From assembly GCA_963576475.1 (NCBI GenBank), contig OY754974.1, positions 7,550,974 through 7,614,973 of the forward strand: DNA of 64,000 nucleotides. The letters run 5' to 3'. The stretch is from Molanna angustata. Taxonomy: Eukaryota > Arthropoda > Insecta > Trichoptera > Molannidae. A program made the position numbers and the translations under genes. The notes under the pieces are model-generated. The model ran no database searches and had not been told where the DNA came from. It was given only the letters and a program-made list of their open reading frames with translations. This document shows, piece after piece, positions 30,421-40,292 of this stretch (position 1 is the first letter of the stretch; every line of letters begins with the position of its first letter).

Positions 30421-30959
30421 AAGGTGTAATAAATAAAAAAAATAAGCATTCGTAATAATATTGTAGAATTAACTAAACATTTCCAGGCATAAAAATACAA
30501 TTTAATCACGCTGTGAAAAGTGGTATATCATACTTTTATGTTTTTATTAATCTGCCCACAATTCAGCATTGTTGGACAAAACATTGAACTTAATCATCAA
30601 AATTTTATATCTCGTATTATATTGGCTTTTACGTTCGTGTCTAGTTAAGAAGTGGTATTTGCTCGTTAGCAAAGAGGTCTTTCAGGATCTGCCCACGAAT
30701 GTTCACACACACATATTATTAATTGTTATAAACAAAACGACAAATTTATTTATTTATCGAACCGTGCAACGGGAAACACCTCGAAAAATGGTAGGTATAT
30801 GGTCCCTAAAAATATAACAATAAAAAGACTAGTCACACCAATGAGGGAAGAAGGAAGCAATGAGTCCTGTGACGTGGACTGCTAACTGCCATCATTTGGG
30901 AGGACGTCCTGGAGATCTTTTTCTTGTGGAACATTATGAAATTATTTTTTCCCATTATT
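30421..30959. other. Unassigned sequence
   Basis: An 82-codon frame (30569-30817) without motif. 30840-30960 is less AT-rich and single-copy here. Confidence 0.3.
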
Positions 30960-31071
30960 TTAAAAAATGACAATAGCAAAAAAGTTACCAAATTCAAAGA
31001 AGACTTACTGCCTCACTAGGCGAGTCTGTTCTGATGCAGTACAATGGCCGATTTTATAATAAATAAATAAA
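30960..31071 (-). mobile_element. LINE 3'-UTR hairpin remnant, variant 5 (weak)
   Basis: On the minus strand, GCATCA ... TGAGGC (31037-31010) encloses GAACAGACTCGCCTAG, matching the loop pattern at 27277-27295. One stem mismatch. It abuts the CR1-like LINE copy at 31072. Confidence 0.4.
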
Positions 31072-32045
31072 TTGCCTCACCTCAAGGGCGCTTGATAACC
31101 TCACCTCAAGGGCGCTTTGAATATATTACAGGTTTTTGTAAGATTCGCGGAAGAAGTGAGTTTTCAGGTGTTTCCTGAAAAGTGCTAAGTTGTCGATTTG
31201 CATTAGCTCAGGTGGTAGTTTATTCCAGGAGGCTGGTCCAGCCACAACAAAAGCACGTAGGTACACCGATGGATGTAGTGTTGACTCTATTTATTTCAGT
31301 CAACTTGCCAATCATGGATGTGGTGGCTGACAGAAGTGTTTGTTGTCGCTCGTTTACGGTGAGAAGGATGCAGAAGTCTGAAAGATACGTGGGAGCCATG
31401 CCATGGATCGCTTTGTAAGTCAACAAACATATTAATTTGTACTTGATTCTCTCTGGCACTTTTAGCCAGTGAAGATTTCGTAGATGGTGAGATATGTGTG
31501 AGAATTTCGCGGCTCCGGTGATTAGCCTAGCAGCAGCGTTGGAGACGGATTGAAATTTGTTTAGCTCCAGCTTTGAGAGGTTTGCGTAGATACCATTACA
31601 GTAGTCCAGGCGGGAAATAACGAATGCGTTTACTAGAGATTTCGTTGCTTCCGTGGGTATATTTCGTTTTATAGATTATATTCGTCGTAAGTGGTAGAAA
31701 ACAGAGGATGCTGTGCTGTTTATTTGTTTTTTGAGACTCAGACTGGAGTCAATATGGACTCCCAGAAGTTTAACGGCGGACTTGGGAATAATGTCGGTGT
31801 CTGCGACAGAGACAGAGGTGTTGTCTATGTAATGCTGCCGGCGGTGTGTGGCCGTCTAGAGAAATTCGGTCTTAGTTGGATTTAGTTTTAATTTATTTGA
31901 AGACATCCACCGCTTTATCACTTCGATGCACGACAAATTTTGTCTTTTAGAAGGCATGACTCACTCGGAGTTGAATAAAAGTACAGCTGCCAGTCATCGG
32001 CGTAGCAGTGTGCAAGTAGTTGATTTTGTTTTCATTAAGGCCGAT
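31072..32045 (-). mobile_element. CR1-like LINE, longest fragment, includes the RT catalytic YADD box
   Basis: Read on the minus strand, in order: CYADDWQLY at 32010-31985 (RT catalytic motif), a TEFL-type thumb region near 31870, LNKFQSVSNAAARLITGAAK near 31510-31570, then LRNLHWLKVPERIKYKL and LTYKAIHGMAPTYLSDF at 31370-31490, MIGKLTEINRVNTTSIG near 31270-31310, and NKLPPELMQI plus RKHLKTHFF at 31140-31220. Several stops and shifts interrupt it (for example before the SLLE end at 31220). It is the same family as 3483-4350, 24425-25050, 25838 and 62265. The 3' end (31075-31120) carries a duplicated CTCACCTCAAGGGCGCTT. Non-functional, 5'-truncated. Confidence 0.88.
31075..31123 (-). repeat. 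Duplicated CR1-like 3' terminus
   Basis: CTCACCTCAAGGGCGCTT occurs at about 31077 and 31102, so the terminal motif is present twice in tandem. Confidence 0.8.
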
Positions 32046-32837
32046 TTTACTAATAGGATGTCACTTTGTTAATAGATACCTATGCTTTCATTTTTATAGA
32101 CCAACCAATGTGATTATCCTTAAAAATATTCGAAAAAACAAATACGAAAATGATAACTTCTTTGATGTTTTCCGTGTGGAGGCTGTTGGGGCATACTGTT
32201 TATACGTGGCCTCCTACACTTACATATAAAACTTAATATATATCGGTAATAAAATTGAAAATTTGCCTTTTTAACGATCAAAGAATTTAAATACCGTATA
32301 AAATGATGGCTGACAAATATTTAAAGTAATGTAAACATGACAAAGAACGCCATAATAACGTCGAAACTCATTTCATAAGCACCAAAGTTTTGCTGTACAA
32401 AAACAAACAAACAGACTAGATAATGTATAAATGTATATCACACAGCCTCTCTCGCTGATTTACGATATCAAATAATTATGCAAACATTTTTAGTACCAAT
32501 AAAATGCGAATTAAAAACCATCTTAAACAATATAAACCAGATTGAATTACAAAATACATAATAATTTGATTAAAATATCATTCATTGTTTTGAACTTTAG
32601 CGATTGCGATAGTGTTTCGAATTCATTTTTGTTGTGAGTATTTTTGTGATTACATTGCCTATTTTTTTCAGTTTTCTATACAATACTCATTGTATTGTGT
32701 ATTTTTTAGTGATTTCTATCTTTTCATTACTTCGTATTTGTTTCACAATCATATATACATTTAAAAATAACCCTTTTTAATTGCGACGAAATCTATTGCT
32801 ATAAAAGGGCTATGTATTTATATTGTATTTTTTTAAA
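32046..32837. other. AT-rich stretch, nothing recognised
   Basis: A 69-codon frame at 32020-32229 lacks motifs. No repeat partner found. Confidence 0.35.
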
Positions 32838-32880
32838 ATGAATATGTCCTTGAAACAAGTACATATACATCCTCATCTTC
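32838..32880 (-). mobile_element. SINE-2 tail fragment
   Basis: GAATATGTCCTTGAAACAAG, TACATATACATCC: the reverse complement of the SINE-2 3' end. Confidence 0.6.
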
Positions 32881-32929
32881 TTCCTAGCCTTCCCTCCACT
32901 GCTGGATGTAGGTCTCTTCCATCTGTCTC

Positions 32930-33060
32930 CATTTTCCTCTATTTATTTATTTACTTATTTATTTATTTATTTATATAATTTATGTACATATGTGCAAAGG
33001 CAGGTTTATTGCCATAAGGCAATTTCTTCCAACCAACCCGAGCAACGTGAAGTCTCTTAG
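32930..33060 (-). mobile_element. LINE 3' tail, inverted
   Basis: (TTTA)n near 32940-32975, then GTGCAAAGGCAGGTTTATTG and CCATAAGGCAATTTC; on the minus strand this is a GCCTTATGGC hairpin followed by an (AAAT)n tail. Matches 5546-5610 and 11556-11640. Confidence 0.55.
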
Positions 33061-33344
33061 TTAAATTGGTACAGTACTAATTAAGTGAGAAATAAATTGA
33101 TAAAAAATAACATAAAAGAGTAAGAAATATAAAAAAAATAACAAAGAGAAAAAAATGAAAAGAGAGTTTGAAAATAAGAGAATAATAAAAATAACACTGA
33201 TCATAGCAATGATCTATTCTGTGCCGCTTAAATCCATCTCTTTCCGGCGATCGCAACAATATCGTCGGCCCATCTCTTCTGTGGCCGATCGACACCCCTT
33301 TTGTATTTCCATGGCCTCCACTTTGACTTTACATACATCCTCAT
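33061..33344. other. Unassigned; GC-richer 33225-33330
   Basis: GGCGATCGCAACAATATCGT and CTGTGGCCGATCGACACCCC read on the minus strand as DDIVAIAGKRW, a motif seen in RTE-like LINE C-termini; a LINE remnant is likely but not certain. Confidence 0.4.
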
Positions 33345-33440
33345 AAGTTCCCTAAATATAGCATAAATACTTGTGCTATAGGTGAACGAAATCGGTCGTG
33401 GCAGGATTCGAACTCGCGACCACCCATCTACTCTTGACCC
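33345..33440 (-). mobile_element. SINE-2, head and part of the body
   Basis: The reverse complement gives GGTCGCGAGTTCGAATCC (box B), CACGACCGATTTCGTTCACC, TATAGCACAAG and the TTTAGGGAAC body. Box A is lost where the sequence turns into a GGTAGATGGG repeat. Confidence 0.75.
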
Positions 33441-33483
33441 ATCTACCATTTACTATTGTTATATTTAATGTTATTACCTTCTG

Positions 33484-33597
33484 CCTGTATATAATTTATA
33501 CATACCATCACGCCATGTCCCTTATGGGGTAAGCAGAGAGCCTGTATATAATTTATACATACCATCACGCCATGTCCCTTATGGGGTAAGCAGAGAG
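33484..33597. repeat. Perfect 57-bp tandem duplication
   Basis: 33484-33540 and 33541-33597 are identical (CCTGTATATAATTTATACAT ... AAGCAGAGAG). The unit includes the RTE-like 3'-end block CATCACGCCATGTCCCTTAT. Confidence 0.95.
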
Positions 33598-33915
33598 AAC
33601 CGAGCGCCATACTCCTCTATTTTTGCACACATTCCTGGCTTTCTTTACATCCATTCATCGTCTCATTGATGCTCTTCGATTGTTCGAACTTCTAAATGTT
33701 TCCTTCTATTAAAATATCGTTCACACGGTCATGCCATCCCTTTCTGGGGCGGCCCCTACTATTCACTCCATCTCTTACACCCATGTATATTTTTTTGGTC
33801 AATCATTCATCATTCATTCTTTCGATATGTCCAAACCACCTCAAGGTATTCACTTTCATTTTACTTTTAATATCCATCTTTATCTTGCATTCTCTCCTTA
33901 AATCCTTATATTTAT
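33484..33915 (-). mobile_element. RTE-like LINE 3' end, decayed
   Basis: The minus strand contains, in collinear order with 57300-57700, the GGTTTGGACATATCG block, a GGGGCCGCCCCAGAAAGGGA block (as in GRPQKGW), the ACGATATTTTAATAG and TCGAAGAGCATC blocks, and the 3' UTR GGCGTGATGGTATG. The frame is destroyed. A sister of 12100, 57300 and 55010. Confidence 0.75.
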
Positions 33916-33933
33916 TTAATATAATATAATTAT

Positions 33934-34529
33934 TCTGTACGTGTGTATGTCACTGAACTGTTCCTATACGGCTGAACTGATTTTGATGAAATTTTTTGTG
34001 TGTATTTGTGTGAGTCCCTGAATGGTTTAGATTCACAAAATGGAATTTTAAACATTGATTACATAAAAGTAAAATAAAAAACATGATTTTTACAACGATA
34101 AATTATAATAGGTGGCGCTAATGTCGAATTAACAATGTTTAGTTTTTCCATCTAACAACACTAAGAAATCAGACCATATATGCTGTATTGGAATTATATA
34201 CATCAATCTAACCTCAAAGTGTTTAGCGGCTCATCGAACAAGAAAATGTATGTTTGCTCAGTGAATAATAACATGATAAATTCAAAGTTTTTTCGTAAAC
34301 ACAGTAGAAGTTCATAGTTATAAATAAAATATTTATAAAAATAAATAAAAACACATAGTTTTAATCCACAAATGAGTATGACTTTAATGAGCCTAAGCGC
34401 TTTCGCCGAACACAGCCGGCATCCTCAAGCTGTCCAAATAATAACATCCATATGATTCAAATAAATGTTACATATATTTTTATGTTTCACAAATAGTTCG
34501 GGCAGGACAACGTCTGTCGGGTCCGCTAG
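33934..34529 (+). mobile_element. Non-autonomous Helitron-like element
   Basis: Starts TCTGTACGTGTGTATG with the CTGAACTG...CGGCTGAACTGATTTTGATG block and ends CAGGACAACGTCTGTCGGGT then CCGCTAG followed by T. A short hairpin just upstream of a CTAG terminus, no inverted repeats and no target duplication are Helitron hallmarks. No Rep/helicase is encoded. The exact 5' base is uncertain. Confidence 0.65.
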
Positions 34530-35094
34530 TTCAATATAACTTTATCAGTTAAAAATTGATCCTTCCAAGGCGACACGATCGTTCTTATAAAAATATAGGA
34601 AAAGTGCGTATATCAGTTTTTTTTTTATTTTTCAGATATATACCTAGATATCATATTTGTATTACTTATGCTGTGTATATATGTAGGTATAAAACAATGT
34701 TCGATGTTATAAATAATTCTAAAGGTCGCTAAGTAAATAGGTATTCAATTATGATTTGTCACCCCTGCAATATTGTCACAAGCTGCTCGATGATTGGTTT
34801 TCCTTGATCCCTCGTGTCTAGGTATGTACCTACTTCCACCTAACTAATAATGTATGCGGGTTATGGCTTCTGACAGGTTAATGTTTCGTCTCTTAACACA
34901 GGAAGGATGTGTTTTTACCGCCTTAGACATTTTATGAATCCCTAATCACGTCTTTGGGAAAACAACCATTGCGCATGCGCAACAAAAATGGGACAGGATA
35001 ACATTTTGACACATTTTGAAACAGAATGCTAGGTCTTATGGCACCGCATTTCTAAAATGTTTTTTACAAATATTTTGGAAAAAATCTTTCGTAA
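34530..35094. other. Unassigned, partly less AT-rich
   Basis: 34750-34990 appears single-copy here (AAGCTGCTCGATGATTGG, AACCATTGCGCATGCGC). No supported frame. Confidence 0.35.
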
Positions 35095-35235
35095 ATGGGT
35101 CAGTTGCAGAACGGGCATAACACTGCCGTGGAAATCCAGTGGCGGCGAATTCAAACCCCACTCTAGCTTTCTCAACCGATTTCTTTCATCTATAGCACAA
35201 GCATTTATGCTTGTGCTATAGACGAAAGCACTATT
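35095..35235 (+). mobile_element. SINE-2 ending in an inverted repeat of its own body
   Basis: Head with CAGTTGCAGAACGGGCATAA and box-B-like GAATTCAAACCCC, then CCGATTTCTTTCATC and TATAGCACAAGCATTTATGC, after which the sequence turns back as TTGTGCTATAGACGAAAG. The normal tail is missing. Confidence 0.65.
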
Positions 35236-35560
35236 CAGATAACGTTCAAAATTTAATGGGGTCTCAGTGAGTATCAGATATACAAATATGTAAAATTTGA
35301 AAAGAATCGAATGAGTGCCTACTCTAGTCTATAATCGATAAATTAACACGCCGTACATAGCACATAACACACAGCACGCAGCACACAGCACATAGCGCAC
35401 ACACACAGATACATTGTGATGAAACTTTCAGAATACAATCTCAGTATGATACTAGATCATAATCTGCAATAAAAAATACTCTTTAAAATTGGGAAATCAT
35501 AACTCCACAATATATCCCTTTGGGTTAGTGAGGAGTAAAAATTAGTGTTTCATTCATTAG
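35236..35560 (-). repeat. Dispersed repeat family B, copy 3
   Basis: Inverted order relative to copy 1: TTCAAAATTTAATGGGG, TCTATAATCGATAAA, a GCACACAGCACATAG core, ATACAATCTCAGTATGATAC, AAATTGGGAAATCATAACTC and GGTTAGTGAGGAGTAA. Confidence 0.75.
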
Positions 35561-35575
35561 AAGATACCTAATTTA

Positions 35576-35926
35576 GTGTTCATATTTGTATGCATCCGTA
35601 TGCCCAAGGTATTTGGTATGTATCTTCAACTATCGCCACTGAAAGTTGGATCTCATGTTATTCGTGCTACTAGTGTATTTAATTTCGGTGGTCATATCAA
35701 CATTTTTTTGGTTAAGAATAAAAACACACAAATAATTGTTCATATACCTTCATATATTGATGGCGTTCATTTTTTTGTTTCAAAACAACTTAACTTAATT
35801 CCTTTGAACATCATAAAAATTCCAAACGCGTTGAATCTCGCGAAGGTGCCTCGGTATGGTACGGTTTTAAAATTAACATTTATCAAGCGAAAGGTGACAC
35901 GCGGAAAGAGAGGCTTAGCTCTATGA
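35576..35926 (+). CDS. Unrecognised 116-codon ORF (weak gene candidate)
   Basis: Open from ATG at 35576; a second ATG (MPKVFGMYLQ) at 35600 is an equally possible start. The residue mix is more protein-like than in most AT-driven frames here (LSPLKVGSHVIRATSVFNF, YIDGVHFFVSKQLNLIPL, a basic IKRKVTRGKRG near the C-terminus). I do not recognise a family; no signal peptide, clear membrane segment or catalytic motif is visible. No promoter, splice site or neighbour gene supports it. Part of its start loosely resembles 7330-7400, so it may belong to an unidentified repeat. Confidence 0.2.
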   Translation: MFIFVCIRMPKVFGMYLQLSPLKVGSHVIRATSVFNFGGHINIFLVKNKNTQIIVHIPSYIDGVHFFVSKQLNLIPLNIIKIPNALNLAKVPRYGTVLKLTFIKRKVTRGKRGLAL

Positions 35927-36014
35927 ATAAATAAATAATCTAATTTTGCATACCTTATCAAGAGTGAAAATGATCGTGTGAAGAGATGACCTGATCCAAG
36001 GCAGTAGAGATGCC

Positions 36015-37235
36015 TATACTAAAATTCTCTTAAGAATGACCAGGCATTTGCGCATGTCTCCTCCCATTAGGTGTACTAATCCACGCTTTACAACCATTTC
36101 TATTCAACCTTCAAGCAACGGCGTAAATAAATGGGGTTAAAAAACCCAAGTGAATTATGTGAAGTGTTTTTAATTTTAAACAATATTTTTCATTATATCC
36201 ACAGTTTTCGCAGGCGCGACATCATCCATTATTTTTTTCTGTTTGAATAACAAAAATATTGCACAATATATAATAAAAAACAGTTATTGATTTTTAAAAG
36301 ATTCAAAAGTTTAATTATCAGTTAACAAACGTATATTTAAATACACATTATTTTACTAACCTCTTTTTAGTAGGAACAATTAATTAGGTAAAATATTACA
36401 GGAATCGCACTAGGCTCCTTTTCTGAGGTAGTACTCTTAAGACATTATTAGTCTTACGCCCGCTTGCACCAGACATATTTATTCGTCTTAAACCGGCTAA
36501 ACTCCGAATAAACCTCGGTTATTGCGAATAGCGTCTTGCGCCAAACTTTTATTCGAAGATTAAGCCGAATAAACTTAACCCAACGGATGGGTCGGATTAA
36601 GTTTAACTATTCATGTTAACCAGCTATCTGTCAATTGATAGCTGGTTAACATGAATATTTATAATTCAATTTTAAAATGAAAATATATAACTTTACGTAA
36701 AATTAAAGGTTTGTTGACAGTGGTTGACAAAGAGAATATAACCTACGGATAGTGGTTGACAGACGACGAAGATGAAAAACAATAATATGACATGACAGTT
36801 AACCACAGAAACATCGCAGAAACGGTGTACGTATCGTGTATTGCTATATAAAAAAAAACCATTGCGACGAAAAATGTCCAAATGAGTAGTCATCTACCTG
36901 GCATCCCCCGAATAGCTAACCGACGGATAAATTCTGTTGGTGCAAGAAGTTATTTTAAACCCACGGTTACCAAGTTAACTATTCGAGGATTAAGACGAAT
37001 AGTGTACTACTTTGGTGCAAGCGGGCCTTAATCAACTGGTTAAATCTATACAAACCAATATGAGCAATTTATATCCTACAGCATTTCTCTTAACTGGCGA
37101 AAGTGACGGACTTGGGGTCGAAAGACTTAACTTATACCTGTGATGAGTTGACCGTTTATTGCAGTGGGCGGTACCTGCGCAAAGGGGGTCTAAAAACGGT
37201 TCTTAGTTGGTCGCTCTTAGGAGAATTTTAGTATA
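36015..37235. mobile_element. Probable outer MITE hosting a second MITE
   Basis: TATACTAAAATTCTCTTAAG (36015) is mirrored by TTAGGAGAATTTTAGTATA (to 37235), and the repeat continues into TGACCA/TGGTCG. Only about 30 bp of terminal inverted repeat is clear. The interior contains the complete element 36457-37027; removing it leaves about 650 bp. Confidence 0.6.
36457..37027. mobile_element. MITE with TTA target duplication (PIF/Harbinger-like)
   Basis: Ends CGCCCGCTTGCACCA ... TGGTGCAAGCGGGCC, flanked by TTA on each side (36454-36456, 37028-37030). Inner parts also mirror each other (TATTCGTCTTAA / TTAAGACGAATAG; GGTTATTGCG / ACGGTTACC). A central palindrome, AACCAGCTATCTGTCAATTG ... GATAGCTGGTTAACATG, lies near 36620-36655. 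3-bp TWA targets are typical of PIF/Harbinger. Non-coding. Confidence 0.85.
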
Positions 37236-38099
37236 TATCTAGATAGCCATGTTTATCCCCGATAGTGTACCTACATATATGTTCTAATCTTCAGAATGTA
37301 CACTCTGATCTCTCAGAATGTGTGTGTAAGTATTATAGCATATCCATATTTTATTTGCACCATGTCTTTAACCGCACCAGGGATTAATTAATTATTTAGC
37401 TTCATTAAATATTCACACGAGCCTTCATCCCCCGTCATATATTATATCTTAGACTCCTCGTAGGTACCTCGAAACAGAAGTGCAAAACTACATTCATAAT
37501 AATATAACAATTAAGTATAATTACTTTTAATGCAATTTCATCCTTCTCCATCCAAATAGATATCCCGCAGCAAATTTGAAAAAAAAAAATAGTCAAATAT
37601 CGAATTATTCATAGTCCAAGATTTTTTTTATACTTACGTTCTTATTGAATACAGGTATGAAAAAGGTAGGTCTGATACCTGGGAGCGTATTTACCTTTCA
37701 GTGTTGATTAGGAGGCAAATACTGCCTCGAATTAGGCACTAGTTTGTTGCGCTAATGCATTAAAAAACTCGTGTTGAATTCAAGGCACGTGTCCTCCAAA
37801 TGCTCCTAATAGGTGTTCAATTAAAGGCAATTTATTATTGAATATGGAACAAATATGGAAATTAATTGTAAATTACTAAAAATTTGGAAAAAGGCTCACG
37901 TTATTTCTTTTATCTTTTCTTCGTCAGGCGTTCCTCAATCATTCTTTTTTTTATTTATTTATGGCTTTCGTCACCCGTTGATGTTCTTTGACAGTTTCAA
38001 GATTAATATTTAACAAATCATTCTTGTGATCTAATTTTACTTAATATAACACAAATCTGTTTCGAAGTAAAAATCAAATATACCTACAAATTATTATTC
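37236..38099. other. AT-rich stretch; possible decayed inverted repeat 37690-37850
   Basis: GTGTTGATTAGGAGGCA and TGCTCCTAATAGGTGTTCAA are roughly complementary about 100 bp apart, suggesting an old MITE, but the match is too worn to delimit. Confidence 0.3.
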
Positions 38100-38640
38100 T
38101 TTGAAAAGGAACACACCACTTTAATCACGTATATTGTCGGATTACATAACAATGCTGACATCTTTGTTGGCAAAACAACACCCCTTGATACCAAATTTGC
38201 CAAGAAATCGTCACTATCTCGTACAGATGGGCAACTGAAAAAAACATGGTCAATGTCACTTGTTTCCGCGCTACAGGCACATCTCGGGAATCACGTAAAT
38301 TAATTTTATATAAGTGCGCTGGACAAATTGTGTGACCTGACCTCAAGCGACATACCAGCGTGATTTACTTTCTAGGTAACCAATAATTGCTAAACCACGC
38401 ATCTAAGAGAATCCTTGGCTGAATTGCAGCATATTGCTTTCCTCGTTCGGAGGCCGACTTGGTCCAGAACGCCTGCCAATCCGATTTTCCCTCGGATTTT
38501 AAATTTGGGAGAATATCTGTTTATGGAATTTTACTACGTTTATAGACACATGAGGTGCAATCGCTCTCAATGAATCCACCGCTTCGTTTCCTTGCATTCC
38601 GCTATGACATGGTATCTTCCGCTGAAATCCACGCTAAAAT
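38100..38640 (-). mobile_element. LINE RNase H / C-terminal remnant (Jockey/I type)
   Basis: Minus-strand reading gives, across frames, a worn RNase H end (QGNEAVDS-like near 38575), LRSGHTICPAHLYKINLRDS at 38280-38345, a cysteine-rich CACSAETSDIDHVFFSCPS-like segment at 38220-38280, and DFLANLVSRGVVLPTKMSAL at 38140-38210. This order (RNase H, then an SGH-containing zinc-knuckle-like tail) is typical of Jockey and I-type LINE C-termini. Multiple frameshifts; no RT part remains. Confidence 0.7.
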
Positions 38641-39143
38641 GACACATTGATTATTTTTAAACAATTGATTAAGTTGAAATTTAATTTTAAGAGATAAATA
38701 ATAAGCTCTTCCTGAAAGCATTGCATATAGGAGCAAATATCCACATATTTTTTTAAATGTGTAATATGAGTAACAATGAAAAAATATGTGACTACCTTAA
38801 CTGTTGTTTTTTCGATCTATGTAGGTATGGAAGACTGTGTCAGTTATATTTTATGGGCACACATTTAGGGAAAGGTTCACCGTCCCTTTAGGAAGATTTA
38901 AGACAGAAAGTAGGTATGACATCACGTTTCTAGTTAGTTAAGCAATGATAATCAAGGAAGGTTCTGGTAAGATATGGGCCCCATGGCTCTATGGAAGATT
39001 GTTTACGGCTCATTTACTTGGAAAAAATATTGTTTTGTATAACTTACAAATGTTATAATATTTGGAAGCTATTAAGGTACCTAGCTACTTAAATACGTAT
39101 CTTACACAGACACATATTCAATTTAAATGCATTTCGAAATCAA
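38641..39143. other. AT-rich stretch, nothing recognised
   Basis: No supported frame or repeat partner. Confidence 0.35.
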
Positions 39144-39314
39144 GGAGACAAGTCTGGTCCAACCGACGAAATCAAAATCCTCTCGATTACCCATATCATG
39201 GATATAATATGGAGTTGTATAATATCTTAAGATGTCATAGTACTCCGTATGATAATTACATCCATGATATGGGTAATCACGAGGGTTTTGATTTCGCCGG
39301 TTGACCAGACTTGG
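39144..39314. mobile_element. MITE (GGGGGCAAG family), third copy
   Basis: GGAGACAAGTCTGGTCCAAC and AATCAAAATCCTCTCGATTA match the left arm of 10243-10424, and CGCCGGTTGACCAGACTTGG the right arm. Shorter loop and worn termini indicate an older copy. Confidence 0.8.
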
Positions 39315-39319
39315 TCTAC

Positions 39320-39395
39320 ACCTGGTATACATTTTTCATGGTTTTTTCCAACATTGAAGTTTGTTTCCATATATCTCGAAAATCATAAACCTAAC
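39320..39395 (+). repeat. Dispersed repeat family D, copy 2
   Basis: GGTATACATTTTTCATGG, TTTTTTCCAACATTGAAGTT and ATATATCTCGAAAATCATAA, as at 6830-6905. It directly follows the MITE. Confidence 0.55.
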
Positions 39396-39600
39396 ACGTA
39401 AAAAACGCATTTGTCTATAGATACATATACAATATCGATATGAAATTGATAACTCAATTAATTCATACACAAGCTATTTTAAGGTTTAGAATTCCTGAAT
39501 AATTTTTTGAAGAGTGTATTAACATGGTATCAAAAATTCAAACAATATAGAAAATCTTGATTTTCTAGACCGTGAGAGCATGTTGAAAATTTTGACAGAT

Positions 39601-39885
39601 GAAATCATAGAGAAGAAATAAACGGATATCTTTGGAAAACTAATAGCTCTAACTTTATGAACTGTACATATTTGATATCAATATGGAGTCAATCGAACTT
39701 ACAGTTTGGGCTATAGAGAGGACACAAAAAACAATATAAATTATGAAATCATAGAGAAAAAATTAACGGCTATCTATGGAAAACTAATCAGATTTAGGTC
39801 TATGCGATTTACACATATGATGTAAATATGAAGTCAATCGGACTTATAGTTTGGGCTGTAGAGAGGACACAAAAAGAAAAGATAC
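39601..39885. repeat. Diverged 144-bp tandem duplication
   Basis: GAAATCATAGAGAA starts both halves (39601 and 39745) and AGTTTGGGCTATAGAGAGGA / AGTTTGGGCTGTAGAGAGGA ends them. Several substitutions between halves, so an old event. Confidence 0.75.
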
Positions 39886-40034
39886 AAATACATCATGGTG
39901 AAACTCATAGTGTGCACTCATTACCCATAGAGAAATTGTTGTAAAAAAGAAAATGCTTAAAATTTGTGAAATCATGACTTTCCACTATTCCAAAGAAATG
40001 GAAAGTAAAAATATTTCGATTAGCCTAGGCAGAG

Positions 40035-40098
40035 TTAGCCTATCGCGTATCACACAATCATTTTGACATATCGCCTATCACACAATCATTTTGACATA
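40035..40098. repeat. Short tandem duplication, about 32 bp
   Basis: ATCACACAATCATTTTGACA occurs twice, each preceded by CG(T or CCT). Confidence 0.8.
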
Positions 40099-40139
40099 TT
40101 TTTTTCATCCACTGCTTCATTCATGTTCTCCTGTTATTC

Positions 40140-40292
40140 CTAAATTCGCCATCCTCATACATACTCATACACTCCCTAAACTAATCAGTAACGCTTGTGC
40201 AATAGGTCAACGAAATCGGATCTGACAGAATTAGTGACCACAGGATTACTAACCCAGCGCGCTAACCGCTCTGCCCCCACCCATCTAAAATG
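40140..40292 (-). mobile_element. SINE-2, near complete
   Basis: The reverse complement gives the head GGCAGAGCGGTTAGCGCG with anticodon-like loop TTAGTAA, GATTTCGTTGACC, TTGCACAAGCG and the TTAGTTTAGGGAGTGTATG body. Box B is degraded (GGTCACTAATTCTG). Confidence 0.75.

Noticed and set aside
33934..34529. Autonomous Helitron
   Set aside because: Under 600 bp, no Rep or helicase coding capacity.
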